From contig VZSF01002918.1 of assembly GCA_013398295.1 (NCBI GenBank), positions 1,488,001 through 1,552,000 on the forward strand: a stretch of DNA of 64,000 nt, in the 5' to 3' direction. Below the pieces are notes generated by a model that was not told the origin of the DNA, ran no database searches, and saw only the letters and a list, made by a program, of their open reading frames with translations. Positions 13,401 through 24,409 of this stretch are shown here, one piece after another. Position 1 is the stretch's first letter, and every line of letters begins with the position of its first letter. This stretch comes from Chionis minor (Eukaryota; Chordata; Aves; Charadriiformes; Chionididae). The position numbers and the translations under genes are program-made.

Positions 13401-16400
13401 AAAAATTCCTCAGTAATAAATAAAAGCAACCTTCTGTCTCTGTACTGCTTTTGGTCCCAAAGAAAACCAAAAGATCGTGCAAACCTAAAGTAAAATGCAA
13501 TTAATCATGAAGCTCTGGGGACCATTTCACCAAAGCAATTGATTTCACTTCACTATTGCAGCCACCTCTCCTTGGAAACATATCAGCTGTTTAACAGCAC
13601 ACTCATAAAACAAGATAACAAATTACTTCAACATTTCCTAGGGCATAACCTTTCAGTCTTTCACTAGAAGAAGACAGGTCAAAAATTACCTTTCTTCTTT
13701 TTTTTTTTTTTGAAGTTCAGTTCATATGATCTCTAATATACCTAAAAGAAATACATTATAAAAAGAAGGGAATCCATCTGAAATTTTAATGTACTAGAAT
13801 GCCTGGCTTAAGTTTCAGTAAATATTTAATGGGATCTTTAATGACTGCACACAACAAGGATTTTGATTTTTCACATCGAACTGCATTTCTATGTAACAGC
13901 ATGCTAGGAAATAGGTTTCAGTAAGATATGGGACTTGATTCACATGTGCAGGACTTCCATGAGTGAAGATATTCTATCCAAGTGTGATTCCAGTAGAAGT
14001 ATATGCAGGACTTTGAGGACTCTGACAATTTATTTTGACACAACAGAGAGTTCTGAGCTTGACAAGGGACACTCTTTACCTAAGAAGGGAAGGAGACACT
14101 GTCTAAAATATCTTCTCCAAAATAATGAGTTCATCTTCTAGTCTTGCCACACATTTTTTGTTCTGTCTTTTTCAAAGCTTTGAGTTTCTCTTTGCTCTGT
14201 TTCTCCATGTGTTTAACAGGAAAGTGATCCCTTTTCTTTGTCCCTCTTCTCTTTTGGGCTAGGGCCATATCTTACTTTCACTATGTACCTAAAATTCTCT
14301 GTTGATGTTGATGCCCTTCAGACACTTCCCATCCTAGTAATTAGCAAATAATTTTAGCTTTTTTCAAAAACATGCTGAAAAATCCAGAATTGCCATTACC
14401 ACTCAGCACGCGACTCAGTGATATCTTCCCACTGTGTCTCTGGTTTTGGAGAGTTATATAACATCATGAAGAAATGGAATCATTAACCTTCAATTTTAAT
14501 CACTTATCCCCTCTTTTTAGCATGATTCAGTATGTGGATCATCTGTCTTGTATTCCCATGATCAGATATTCAGCCTTAGCTTTAAAACTTATCTGTTCTG
14601 ATAAACCATAATGCCAGGGGCTAAAATCTTTGTCATGGCACATGGGTAGTGGCAGGGAAATCCAGCAAGGTAAATTCATTCAAGCAAATCTAGAATACAG
14701 AGGAGCATAAAGAAGGATATTATACCCAGCTTGACAGTACAGGAGGACCAAGTGCGGGGTAGCAGCTGCCATTCTGATTGGAGTGCTCATTAAAAGCTGC
14801 CAGCTTTCATGTAATAAGCCAGAAATGCCTGACTTTAGGAACATAATAGGCCAGAAATCGCCAAGTGTTAAGGACACAAAGCACAGACCATCGCCAGTAC
14901 TTTAAAGCTCCTATAATTCACACAGATCTGTTTTGAAAGGTGTTCCGCTTGAAGTCTGCTAGCCTATGGGCTTGCCTGACCTCCCTTGCTTCTTGTGTGG
15001 AGGCAGCTCTAACAGTGTGCAGGTGTGAAACACAGAATTTCCCTTACTTATAACCAATTAGTCAGAATGGGGGAAAAAAAAAAAAAGAAAAAAAGGCCTC
15101 TAAATATTGAAGTAGATTCCCAGATCCCAGTGTCTCAGAATAGGTAGGTACATGACGGCACACAAGTCTGTCTTGTAGAAGCACACAAGGGCTGTACGGG
15201 TGACAACTACTTCTCTGAATAGCAATTGCTGCTGGCCTTGGCAACAATGACCCACTGAGGTTTTATTTTTACCCCCCCCTCAAATCAGGACTGCTGTCAA
15301 ATCAGAACTGTTCTAAAGAGTACAATTTAAAATGTAATTAAATCCTTATCCGATAGGTATTAGCACATATAAACAAAGAAATGTCTTTGATAAGGAAAAG
15401 GTACCTAGCACAGCCAGTGTAATCTGAGATATCACTTGAAAGTGTGAGCATCTTTAAGAAAGCCCACCTTTTTTCAGTTATTGTGATGCAGCTGTTTTTC
15501 AAAGACAAGGTGATTTTTGAAGGACTTTTTTTTTCAGCCAACCCTGTACTACACTACTAGTATTTAATCATCTTCAGAGATTAAAAACTTTTCATTCTCA
15601 TTCTTGAAAAACCAAAACATTCTACTGATATGTAGGGTAGATACCTCATGCTTTAAAGAAGAAATTTAGCATTCATGACTGATATTTTTTACTTTTCTGA
15701 TGATACCACATTTTCATAGAACAGCTGATGCCTTGTAAATATGTAGGACATACCCAGGCACTTAAAAAATGAAAATAAGGTGGTCTATGTTATAAGTAGA
15801 CATCTTAATCTATTAAAACATACGACAAACTAGTGACAGAGTCACTGAAAGACATTTGGCAGCATTGGTTATGTCTGAAAATCATTTCAGCTACCATCTT
15901 ATTTTAGACAGTCACAGCAGTCCAACAGATTTTGATCTAAGAACCTGTCATGAGAGAGATCTGAAACCTTGACAAAATGCAGATAAATCAATTACTGAAA
16001 CCTGACCAAACTTCAGCTTGAACACTTGGAACACACAGCAGAATAATTGATTGGCATAAAGGAACAAGAAAAGTTAAATTATCTTAATTCCTCTAGATAT
16101 GACTGGATTTTTCTATTTGTTCTGTTACCCAGTTTGCACACATGAATATTTTGCTCACTGTACTGTTATTCACTTCTTTCTAGTTAACAGATAAAATGGG
16201 CTCAGCAGCTCCACCTTTGGAATATCACTTTTCCTTATTTACAGACATTGTATTTACAAAATAATTGCTTCATTATGATGCTGTACCTTCCCGTTATTCC
16301 TCACTTCATGCATTATTTTCCCCATGTAAGAAGTTGCCTGGGACCCTGTTTATATTTGAGATACAGATTATAAGGAAATATTCAAGAGCACTGAAGTATT

Positions 16401-17120
16401 ATTATGTCCAAGTTGCTTTCAAAAATAGAATTATATCTTCTAAGAAAAAAAGGAGCAATTAGGTGCCACTTTCAAAAGCAAATTAAATGTTGCTAAATTT
16501 CCATTTTTGCTGTTAAACATCTCCACCTCCCAGTACCATTTATATTTAAATCTATTCAAGTGTCTAACTTCTGCTGAAAGTCAACAGACTCTTAAAAAAA
16601 CCCCATCTATTTTATGGAAAGTAACTCTGTATATACAGCCCAAAGGGCTTATATCACTTCTGGGACTGAGAGACAATATTGTTGTCTCATGTTTTCTCTA
16701 TGGCTGTTTCCTAATTATTGATGTTGTGGTGCCAATGCCTCCATGTCATTTACATAGCTTTGGAAATGTAACCTGAGATCTCCTAGCCATTGCTCAGCTC
16801 CAAAGAATTCTCTGTCTTCTCATGTAACATTTTCTTTATTCTATGTTCTTCAAATACTACTAAACAAGTTTACAAAACATACAGTTACTTTGAAGTTATT
16901 TGATTTCTCTTTTTGCTTCTTGCCCCTCAAAGAATGTATAAAAAGGGTGTACTTACATATAACATTTTGCAGTTTCTTAGGAATGTTGGGGTTTAAGTGT
17001 GATCAGATTTCAATTACCAATAATAATCTTTCAGGACCTCAATAATTACCACAATGCTCATGGGGTGCTTATGAAACCTTTAGTGTTTTTTCCTCTTATT
17101 TAAAACTTTAACCTTTTTGG

Positions 17121-17172
17121 AAAAAAAACCCAAACACAAAACAAACAAAAAAACCCACAAACAAACAGAAAA
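17121..17172. repeat. A/C-rich low-complexity tract
   Basis: About 50 bases consist almost only of A and C, with CAAA-like units. It resembles the tracts at 60706-60799 and 62172-62210. Confidence 0.7.
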
Positions 17173-18101
17173 CCTTGCTAGATTATTTTAAGAGGACAGC
17201 ATTTGTGCCTAAAGCTACTTACTGATGATAAAAACATAATAGTTTGCTCATATTATTTTTCCATACTTGCAGCTATTTAATATTCTGCCCTACCGCGCTA
17301 TGTACTAAATACTTTGCAGCTTTTAGGTTCTTCATTTTATCATTTTTAACCGCTCTTATATTAATTTCTAGCCACATCCTATTTCATTTTTATCCTTATT
17401 TTTATTGAAACAAGCGTGATTTTTTTCTCCCTAGAGCATAATCACATCTAATATCCCACAATAAACAGCAGGTGGTTCTAATCAATCTCTTTCCATCCAT
17501 TATTTTTTCCTTCAAAGTTTCCCTTTTAAAAGTTCAATATTTCTGGTGCTATATATTTTATAATACCCTCATGTAATTTTCATATCTGATGATAACATTA
17601 TCACAAGATACCAGATGTTCAGTACTTCTCCCTTAATTATCATACTTATGTCTTAGAACTAATTGAGATAATATTTGAGATAATCTGGGTATTTGCTTCC
17701 AACACTAGGAGGACACAATACTACATTACCTCAAGATACACTCATGCAATATTTAGTAATTGCTCATATGAACAGCAACTTGAAAGTTGGAGCCCCAAAA
17801 AGAAGTTTGCAGTAGCTTCTTTTCCCATACATTCCTCAACCTGTAGTCCATAGGACTACTCAAGTGCTTAATGCTATGCGTGTGGAAGAACAACCTTCTT
17901 AAACTGAGGAAAACAAGCTTTTGTCAAGTAGGTAAAATATACATACAAGAAAAATAGGACTTAAACAGTCCTGAATGATATCTTCTTTTAAATATTGATT
18001 CTTCTCTCCTAACACGTCACAGCCATTAGCAGAAATTACAGAATTTGCAAACTGAAATTCTAGTGATGGAATAACCTCCCTCCTGTCCAAAAAAAAAAAA
18101 A

Positions 18102-18102
18102 N
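18102..18102. other. ambiguous base (N)
   Basis: A single N follows a 13-A run (18089-18101), most likely an unresolved homopolymer end in the assembly. Confidence 0.95.
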
Positions 18103-21059
18103 CAATTTCTTAAATAAATATAATTTTTTTCCAAAGAGTATTTCTCAAAATAGTGGACACATGTAACTAGCATGTTGCTTATAGCCTGATTTGCTCAGCC
18201 CATGCTGTCCTTATCACACTACAGAAAGCCTTCTTTCCAGAAGGTACTCATACCTAACTTGATAGCCTGAGAAAGAGATGATTAACAAGATGCCAGTGAA
18301 TTCTACAGCTCACAGGTCATTAAAACCAATGTCTCTCACAATGATCACTTTCTCTTCCAAGAGCCGCAGTGAATTTTGAGAGTAGCACTCCACAGCAGTG
18401 TTAATGTCATGGGTTAAAAAAAAAAACAACCACCTTACAGTTTGAAGCAGACTTAAGGAGTTAAAAGCAGATTCAGCAGTGCTATTTTTACATTGCCAAG
18501 TAAGCATAAAACTCTGTTTTAACTTCTGAGGAAAAGTGGTAGAGAGAAGAGCTTATCTTCAATGGAAGAGAGAACGTCTGTCTCTCGAGACATTGCTGCT
18601 TCATCTAAAGCCATCCAGAAAACTGTGTGTGCCAATCAGTTCAGTTCGACTGAGTGCTAAAAAGAAGATGAATAAGCAGGTTTATTTTACAAACTAATAC
18701 GGAACCTGGGAGTTTGGAAGCCTGGCTTCCTTTCCTTGCCAAGCTTTCTCTAACTTCAGCTAGCGGTGAACTGATTTCCTAATCCTTAGGCTTTGTCTTA
18801 CCTTCTATTACTGTTTTGAATGGCATTAACAGAGTGCACACAGTGGAAGCTTTCAGGAAAACTTTTGAAATATTTAATCAATAAAAATAATAAAGTTTTC
18901 ATTGTTTTGCTTTAACATTTGACCCACTGCAAACAAAACATACCTTTGTTGTCTGTAGTAATGTTATGTCAACTATGAACTCAGTTGTCTGTGACATAGA
19001 GACTTACCTTAGGGTTTGCTTTTGTGATTATATTTTCTATGCAACTTTTTTAATAGAGCATTTAAATTATAGTCAGAAAAGTTGAAGGGACTGTATTTGG
19101 CTGGTACCAAAAAGGATAGGATGGAAAACATTTTAAGAGGCCAGACTTAAATTTTCAAAGCAGTTTCAAAGGAAATAAGATGAGGAGGAGAAACCATGTG
19201 ACCAAGACACAAGAGAGAGCAACTACTTAGGTAACAGTACTGAAGAAAATACGGGAGATAGCGAATCACAAGCCAAAAGTCAACAATGACAACCTCCTAA
19301 AAAGAGGTGTGAAACAGTCAATATTTAAAAGGTGAGTGGAAGAAAGGAAGTTAGCTATATTACGGTCTGTAATATAATTATTCCTATGTACTTAACTGTT
19401 GTGGTAAGGTCTCAGCTTGTACATTGTATCCTTACTAAGACAGACATGAAAAAGAGTAGGGAAGAGCATGGCTCCCAGAGCACAGCAAGCTACCAGACAC
19501 AGTAATGAGTGTACAACAGCAGCACAAAATGCCCAGAGTTTCTCCTATACAGTGATGACAGTGATTTGGCATATTGCAAAGTGTCCAATGCAGGCAAAAT
19601 AGGTGATTACCAGGGTCTTTGCAGAGCACCTGCACAGCAAAGATTCCAAACCCTGAATTGCAAGGAAGGAGGGAAATCTAGAGACCACTCTCAAAAGAGC
19701 AGTGGATGGAAAACGTAAGCAAGATGATGATTGGTTAGTGGTTTTCCATTGGAACAGCCCATGAAAAAAAGCCAATTTCGTTTCAGTTAAGTTAGATATT
19801 AGTTTAAGTTTGATATTAGAAACAACCTTGCAACTTTGAAAAGAAATACTAAAAAATCTGTCAGAGTAAGCTATAGGATCCCTTCACTAATAGGTTTTAA
19901 GAATAGGAGCTGTAGTCTTGAACAAATGGCAGCCAGGTCTTAAAGGCCAGAAGTTAGGAAGTTCCCAGTCAGAAGTCAGAAATATGTTTGTCTGCAAGAA
20001 TTCTGGTGAGTAGTAAAAGATTACCCAGAAGTAAAAGTTTTAGAATAACTAGCATAGAAATCAATGTTTTAATATTTTTTCTTCCAAAAATCACCTATTC
20101 AAATAGTTTTCCTTCTAGCATAAATAAAATAGTCTTGGCCATGAGCCACTCTATTTTTGTTGGGTTACTATGTAAGTAAAGCTCCAGCCAATTACTTAGA
20201 AAGATGTATCTGTTCCTTAGTTTTAGTTCTATATGTAAATAAGGTTCAATGCTACATTCCCAGGGAAAATTAACTCTGTCTAAAAGCATAAACAGCTCCA
20301 GTAGAATTTAGATTAAATCAAAGATGTTAAAACATCTGCTTTCTGATTCCTTTCTTGCAGGCTACTGTTCAGACCATTCATCTTAATGACATTAGATATG
20401 GCTATACTTCCCATGTATCTATGTTTCTACAGTTGTCAAGATGATTGTCCTTATTTTTTTATACTGGCACTAGTTTAAAAGGGGTGATTTCTTTGGTCTG
20501 AAAAGATTGTTTCACTTAGAGCTCATCTTTTGGCTGTAAAAGGTGAACACAGGCTTGAATTCAATGATTTTCATATGCTATAGCTCTTTCAAAAAAAAAT
20601 TAGAAAGCAGCTCATTTCCAAAATAAAGTATCAATGACTAGATTCCTTCCATTATTTCACGAATGTGCATTTCTAACATTATGCTAAACATTAAGTTGTC
20701 TGGTGTAGATTTATTGCTGGTGTCTGAGGCAGTATCAACAATCACTTAGAAATATATTTTATTAGATCTTATCACAGCTGTCTGAATTCTTTCAGGCATT
20801 GTTCTTGAAGATATCTTTTGTTCAAACATGTTTTAAAAAAATAATCATTATTTTCTTTTCTCAAGTATTTGATATGAAACTGTTTCTCAAGTGTTAAGCA
20901 CCTGTCTTGATGACACTGTACTTGTAATCTATTGCTGGTGTTTCTAAATAGCTTAGCTTCTATTCAACATCTTCAAAGGCAATTTGTCAGGTGGTGTAAT
21001 TTGACATGACTTCACTGGAACCAGTATGCTTTGCAAGTCTACAAGCTGAAGATTATGAT

Positions 21060-22082
21060 CATAGGTGAGTCAGAATCACCTAGGTTGGAAGGGACCTTTA
21101 ATAACATCAAGTCCAACAATCAACTTAATGCTGGTAAAACCGCCACTAAACCACATCCCTAAGCACCATATCTACCCGTCTTTAAATACCTCAAGGGATC
21201 GCGACTCAACCACTTCCCTGGGTCCTGTTTGATATGTTTGATAAATGATAAATTGATAAATGATAAGCCTGTTCCAATGTTTGATAACCCTTTTGGTGAA
21301 GAAATTTTTCCTAATATCCAGTCAAAACCTCCCCTGGTGCAACTTGAAGCTGTTTCCCCTCATCGTATCACTTGTTTCTTGGAAAAAGAGATTGACACCC
21401 ACCTTGCTACATCCTCCTTTCAGGTAGCTGTAGGCCCAAAACTGAACACAGTATTTGAGGTGCGGCCTCAACAATGCCAGTACAGGGGGACAATCACTTT
21501 CCTGGTCCTATTGGCCACACTATTTCTGATACAAGCCAGGATGCTATTGGCCTTCTTGACCACCCGGGAACACTGCTGGCTTGTATCTAGCCAGCTGTCG
21601 ACCAACACCCGAAGGCCTTTTTCCACTGAGCAGCTTTCCAGCCGCTCCCCCAGGCCTGTAGTGCTGCATGGGGTTGTTGTGACCTGGCATTTGGCCTTTT
21701 TGAACCTCATACCATTGGCCTTGGCCTCTGGCCCAAGACTGTCCAGATCCCTCCATAGGGCCATCCTACCCTCAAACAGACCAGCACTCCTGCCCAACTT
21801 GGTGTCATCTGCAAACTTACTTGAGGGTGCACTCAGTACCCTTGTTCAGGTTGTTGATAAAAATATTAAACAGAACTGGCCCCAATACTGAGCCCTGGGG
21901 AACACCACTTGTTAGCAGCGACCAACTGGATTTAACTCCATTCACCACCACTCTTTGCACCTGGCCATCCAGACAGTTTTTGACCCAGTGAAGAGTACAC
22001 CCATCCAAGACGTTAGCAGTCAGTTTCTCCAGGAAGATCCTGTGGGAAACAGTGTCAAAGGCTTTACTAAAAGTCCAGTCCC
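21060..22082 (-). mobile_element. CR1 LINE copy 1, truncated, internally deleted
   Basis: The element lies on the minus strand, with its 3' end at about 21060 (AGAATCACCTAGGTTGGAAG at 21072 onward is the reverse of a CR1 tail). CR1 is a non-LTR retrotransposon whose second reading frame encodes endonuclease and reverse transcriptase. Here only the 3' part survives: part of the reverse transcriptase, the region after it and the 3' UTR, in about 1.0 kb against a full length of roughly 4.5 kb. At about 21431-21432, 3'-UTR-proximal sequence joins directly to sequence that normally lies some 200 bases further into the coding region, which indicates an internal deletion. The 5' breakpoint is near 22080 and its exact base is uncertain. 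The tail sequence differs from that of the neighbour at 22543, so the two belong to different subfamilies. Confidence 0.93.
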
Positions 22083-22086
22083 TCAT
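21468..22086 (-). pseudogene. CR1 reverse transcriptase remnant (copy 1)
   Basis: Read on the minus strand, the first piece (22086 to 21817) has the palm-domain motifs KAFDTVSH and [14 protein letters not shown] stop (TAA) then follows CTLK. The catalytic FADD box is encoded at 21804-21815 but in another frame, because one extra base sits in the CTCAAGTAAG stretch just before it. The second piece (21797 to 21468) continues from FADDTKLG and ends near the CR1-typical words ACIRNSVANRTRKVIVPLY. The endonuclease domain and the N-terminal part of the polymerase are absent. The catalytic residues survive, but the frame is broken, so the product is dead. In live CR1 elements this enzyme copies the element RNA at a nicked chromosomal site. 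Confidence 0.9.
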
Positions 22087-22542
22087 TATCTGACTGATCT
22101 CTTAGTACACTTTTACACCCATTGTAGAGTTCTGAATCATTATTTTCCATGTATTCAAGTCAGAGACTTTCAAAATTCAATGGCTTCCAGCCATTCTAAT
22201 AGCTCTAATTTCATGACAGTTCTTCAAAATTGGACCCCAAATTACTCAAACACGCACAAAACTATCATTTTTGTTCAAATTTTTGAATCTGCACACCAAG
22301 TTCCATACTTCTTAACTTTACTGTGGATACCTGAGACCTAAGACTGCTGTAGTTTGTACTAATATTTATCATCTCACCAGATCATTCACATACAGATTCT
22401 TCAACAGCTTAAACAGGCACTGTCATAGTTTGTAGTCTTGCAACATGAGCCATTCTGCTATTCTCATTTTTACACTACATAGTTGTAATTTTAAGTATTT
22501 ATACTTTATGGGATGGATTATTCATAATTCTTCTTTGCAGTA
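22083..22542. other. unique spacer between two CR1 copies
   Basis: This is about 460 bases of AT-rich sequence with no CR1 similarity that I can see. It may include a little decayed 5' sequence of copy 1 at its left edge. I see no gene. Confidence 0.6.
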
Positions 22543-24340
22543 ATCATAGAATCATTGAATGGTTTAGGTCTGAAGGGACCTCAAAGATCATCCAGTTCCA
22601 ATCCTCTTGCTATGGGCAGGGACGGCTCCCACTAGAACAGGTTTCTCAAAGCCTCATCCAGCCTGGCCTTGAACACTGCCAGGGATGGGGCCTCCACAAC
22701 TTCTCTGGGCAACCTGTTCCAGTGTCTCACCACCCTCACAGTACAGAATTTCTTCCTGAGATCTAAGTCTACCCTTTCCCAGTTTGAAGTCACTACCCCT
22801 CATCCTATCACTACATGCCCTTGTAAAACATCCCTCTCCACCTTTCTTGTGGGTGCCCTTCAGATACTAGAAGGCTGCTATCAGGTCTCCCCGGAGCCTT
22901 CTCTTCTCCAGGCTGAACAACCCCTCTCTCAGCCTGGCCTCATAGCAGAGGTGCTCTAACCCTCCAATCATCTTAGTGGCCCTTGTCTGGATCCGCTCGA
23001 ACAGGTCCATGTCCTTCTTATGTTGGGGATTCCAGAGCTGGGGACAGTATTCCAGGTGGGGTCTCACAAGAGGAGAGGGGCAGAATCACCTCCCTTTAGC
23101 TGCTAGTCATGCTTCTTTTGATGCGTCCCAGGATACGGTGAGCCTTCTGGGCTGTGAGTGCATATTGCTGGCTCATGTTGAGGTTCTCATCAACCAACAC
23201 CCTCAAGTCCTTCTCCTCAGGGCTGCTCTCAGGCCATTCTCCACCCAGCCTGTATTTCTACATTGGATTGCCCCGACCCACAGGCAGCACCTTGCACTTG
23301 GTCTTGTTGAACTTCATGAGGGTGGCATGGGCCCACCTCTCAAGCCTCTCCAGGTGCCTCTGGATGGCATCCCTTCCCTCCAGCGTCTTGACCGTGCCAC
23401 ACAGCTTGGTGTCATCAGCAAACTTGCTGAGGGTGCACTCAGCCAACATCCATGTCACCAACAAAGACGTTAAATAATAATGTTCCCAGTATGAACCCCT
23501 GAGGAATGCCCATCATCACTGGTTTCCACTTGGACATTGAGCTGTTGACCGCAACCCTTTGAGTGTGACCATTCAGCCAGTTCCTTATCCACCAAGTGGT
23601 CCATCCATCAAATCCATGTCTCTCGAATTTGGAGACCAGGATGTCATGCGGGACAGTGTCAAATGCCTTGCACAAGTCCAGGTAGATGACATTTGTGTCT
23701 CTCCCCTTATCCACAACACTGCAACCTTGTCACAGAAGGCCACTAAATTTGTCAGGCACAATTTGCCCTTAGTGAAGCCACGTTGGCTACCACCAGTGAC
23801 CTTCTTATTTTCTATGTGGATGAGTAGAGTTTCCAGGAGGATCTGTTTAATGATCTTCCTGGGCACAGAGGTGAGACTGAATGGCCTGTAGTTCCCCGGC
23901 TCTTCTTTTTTACCCTTTTTGAAAATGGGGTATTTTCCTAATATTCCCCCTATTCCAGTCAGCAGGAACTTCATGAGACCACCATGACTTTTCAAATATG
24001 ATGGATAGTGGCTTGGCAACTACATCCACCAGTTCTCTCAGGACCTGTGCTTCAATGTCCTCAAGTCCCATGGACCTGTGCACATTCAAGTTCCCCAGCT
24101 GTTTTCAGACCTGATCTTCTCCTGCAATGGTCAGTACCTCATTCTCCCAGTTCCCATTCTCCCTTGCCTTTACCTTCTGCAACTTGGGCAGTGTGGTTAG
24201 AGCCTTTACCAGTGCAGACTGAGGCAAAAAAGTCATGAGTACCTCAGCCTTTGCCATGTCCCGGGTGACCAGGAGTCCTGTTTCCTTCCTGAGTGGGCCC
24301 CCATCTTCCCTGGTCTTCCTTTTGTCCCTGATATATATTT
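22543..24340 (-). mobile_element. CR1 LINE copy 2, 5'-truncated
   Basis: The minus-strand 3' end is marked at 22543 by TCATAGAATCATTGAATGG, the reverse of the 8-bp terminal repeat of CR1. About 1.8 kb follows: 3' UTR, C-terminal reverse transcriptase, the palm domain, and the stretch before it that begins with the SLTSVP region. Similarity fades at about 24330-24340, where the sequence turns into an AT-rich simple repeat, so the endonuclease part is missing. The tail is of the type that starts with a GGTTTAGGTCTGAAGGGACC-like block, unlike copy 1. Several frameshifts and stops show that it is an old, inactive copy. Confidence 0.95.
22867..24019 (-). pseudogene. CR1 reverse transcriptase remnant (copy 2)
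   Basis: In minus-strand order, the first frame (24019 to about 23715) carries IFKKGKKEEPGNYRPFSLTS and GFTKGKLCLTNLVAF, the fingers region of CR1 polymerase. A frameshift near 23715 leads to a frame with [14 protein letters not shown] and GIPQG (near 23498-23512). A second shift near 23440-23465 leads to the catalytic FADD box (23411-23422) and the KWAH-like [17 protein letters not shown] block. A stop follows GNPM at about 23258. The last frame (23067 to 22867) has MRPHLEYC and [10 protein letters not shown] and ends at an in-frame TAG. The active-site aspartates are kept but no continuous protein is possible. The order of blocks is normal for CR1, so there is no large internal deletion. 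Confidence 0.9.
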
Positions 24341-24392
24341 TATATATTTTTATATATACATATTTATATATTTATATATATATATGTGTGTG
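24331..24392. repeat. AT-rich simple repeat ending in (GT)n
   Basis: About 60 bases of TA, TTTATATA-like units turn into GTGTGTGT at the right. The 13-mer TGTCCCTGATATA lies on both sides (24323-24335 and 24393-24405). It sits at the 5' breakpoint of CR1 copy 2 and may have grown out of its CTGATATAT sequence. Confidence 0.85.
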
Positions 24393-24409
24393 TGTCCCTG
24401 ATATACATA

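Larger units (their letters stand above)
10259..21059. other. unique noncoding DNA, no gene recognised
   Basis: AT-rich sequence carrying homopolymers (A18 at 10385-10402, T14 at 13698-13711, an A-rich tract at 15067-15094), an A/C tract at 17121-17172 and one ambiguous base at 18102. Open frames reach at most about 90 codons and none is recognisable. A short inverted repeat, GAGACAA with TTGTCTC, lies near 16669-16687. I see nothing that supports an exon or RNA gene. Confidence 0.5.

Noticed and set aside
21229..21891. 220-codon plus-strand frame, the longest in the window
   Set aside because: It is antisense to CR1 copy 1. The real coding remnant is on the minus strand, as the FADD and GVPQG motifs show.
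22976..23473. 165-codon plus-strand frame across CR1 copy 2
   Set aside because: It is the antisense shadow of the CR1 reverse transcriptase region.
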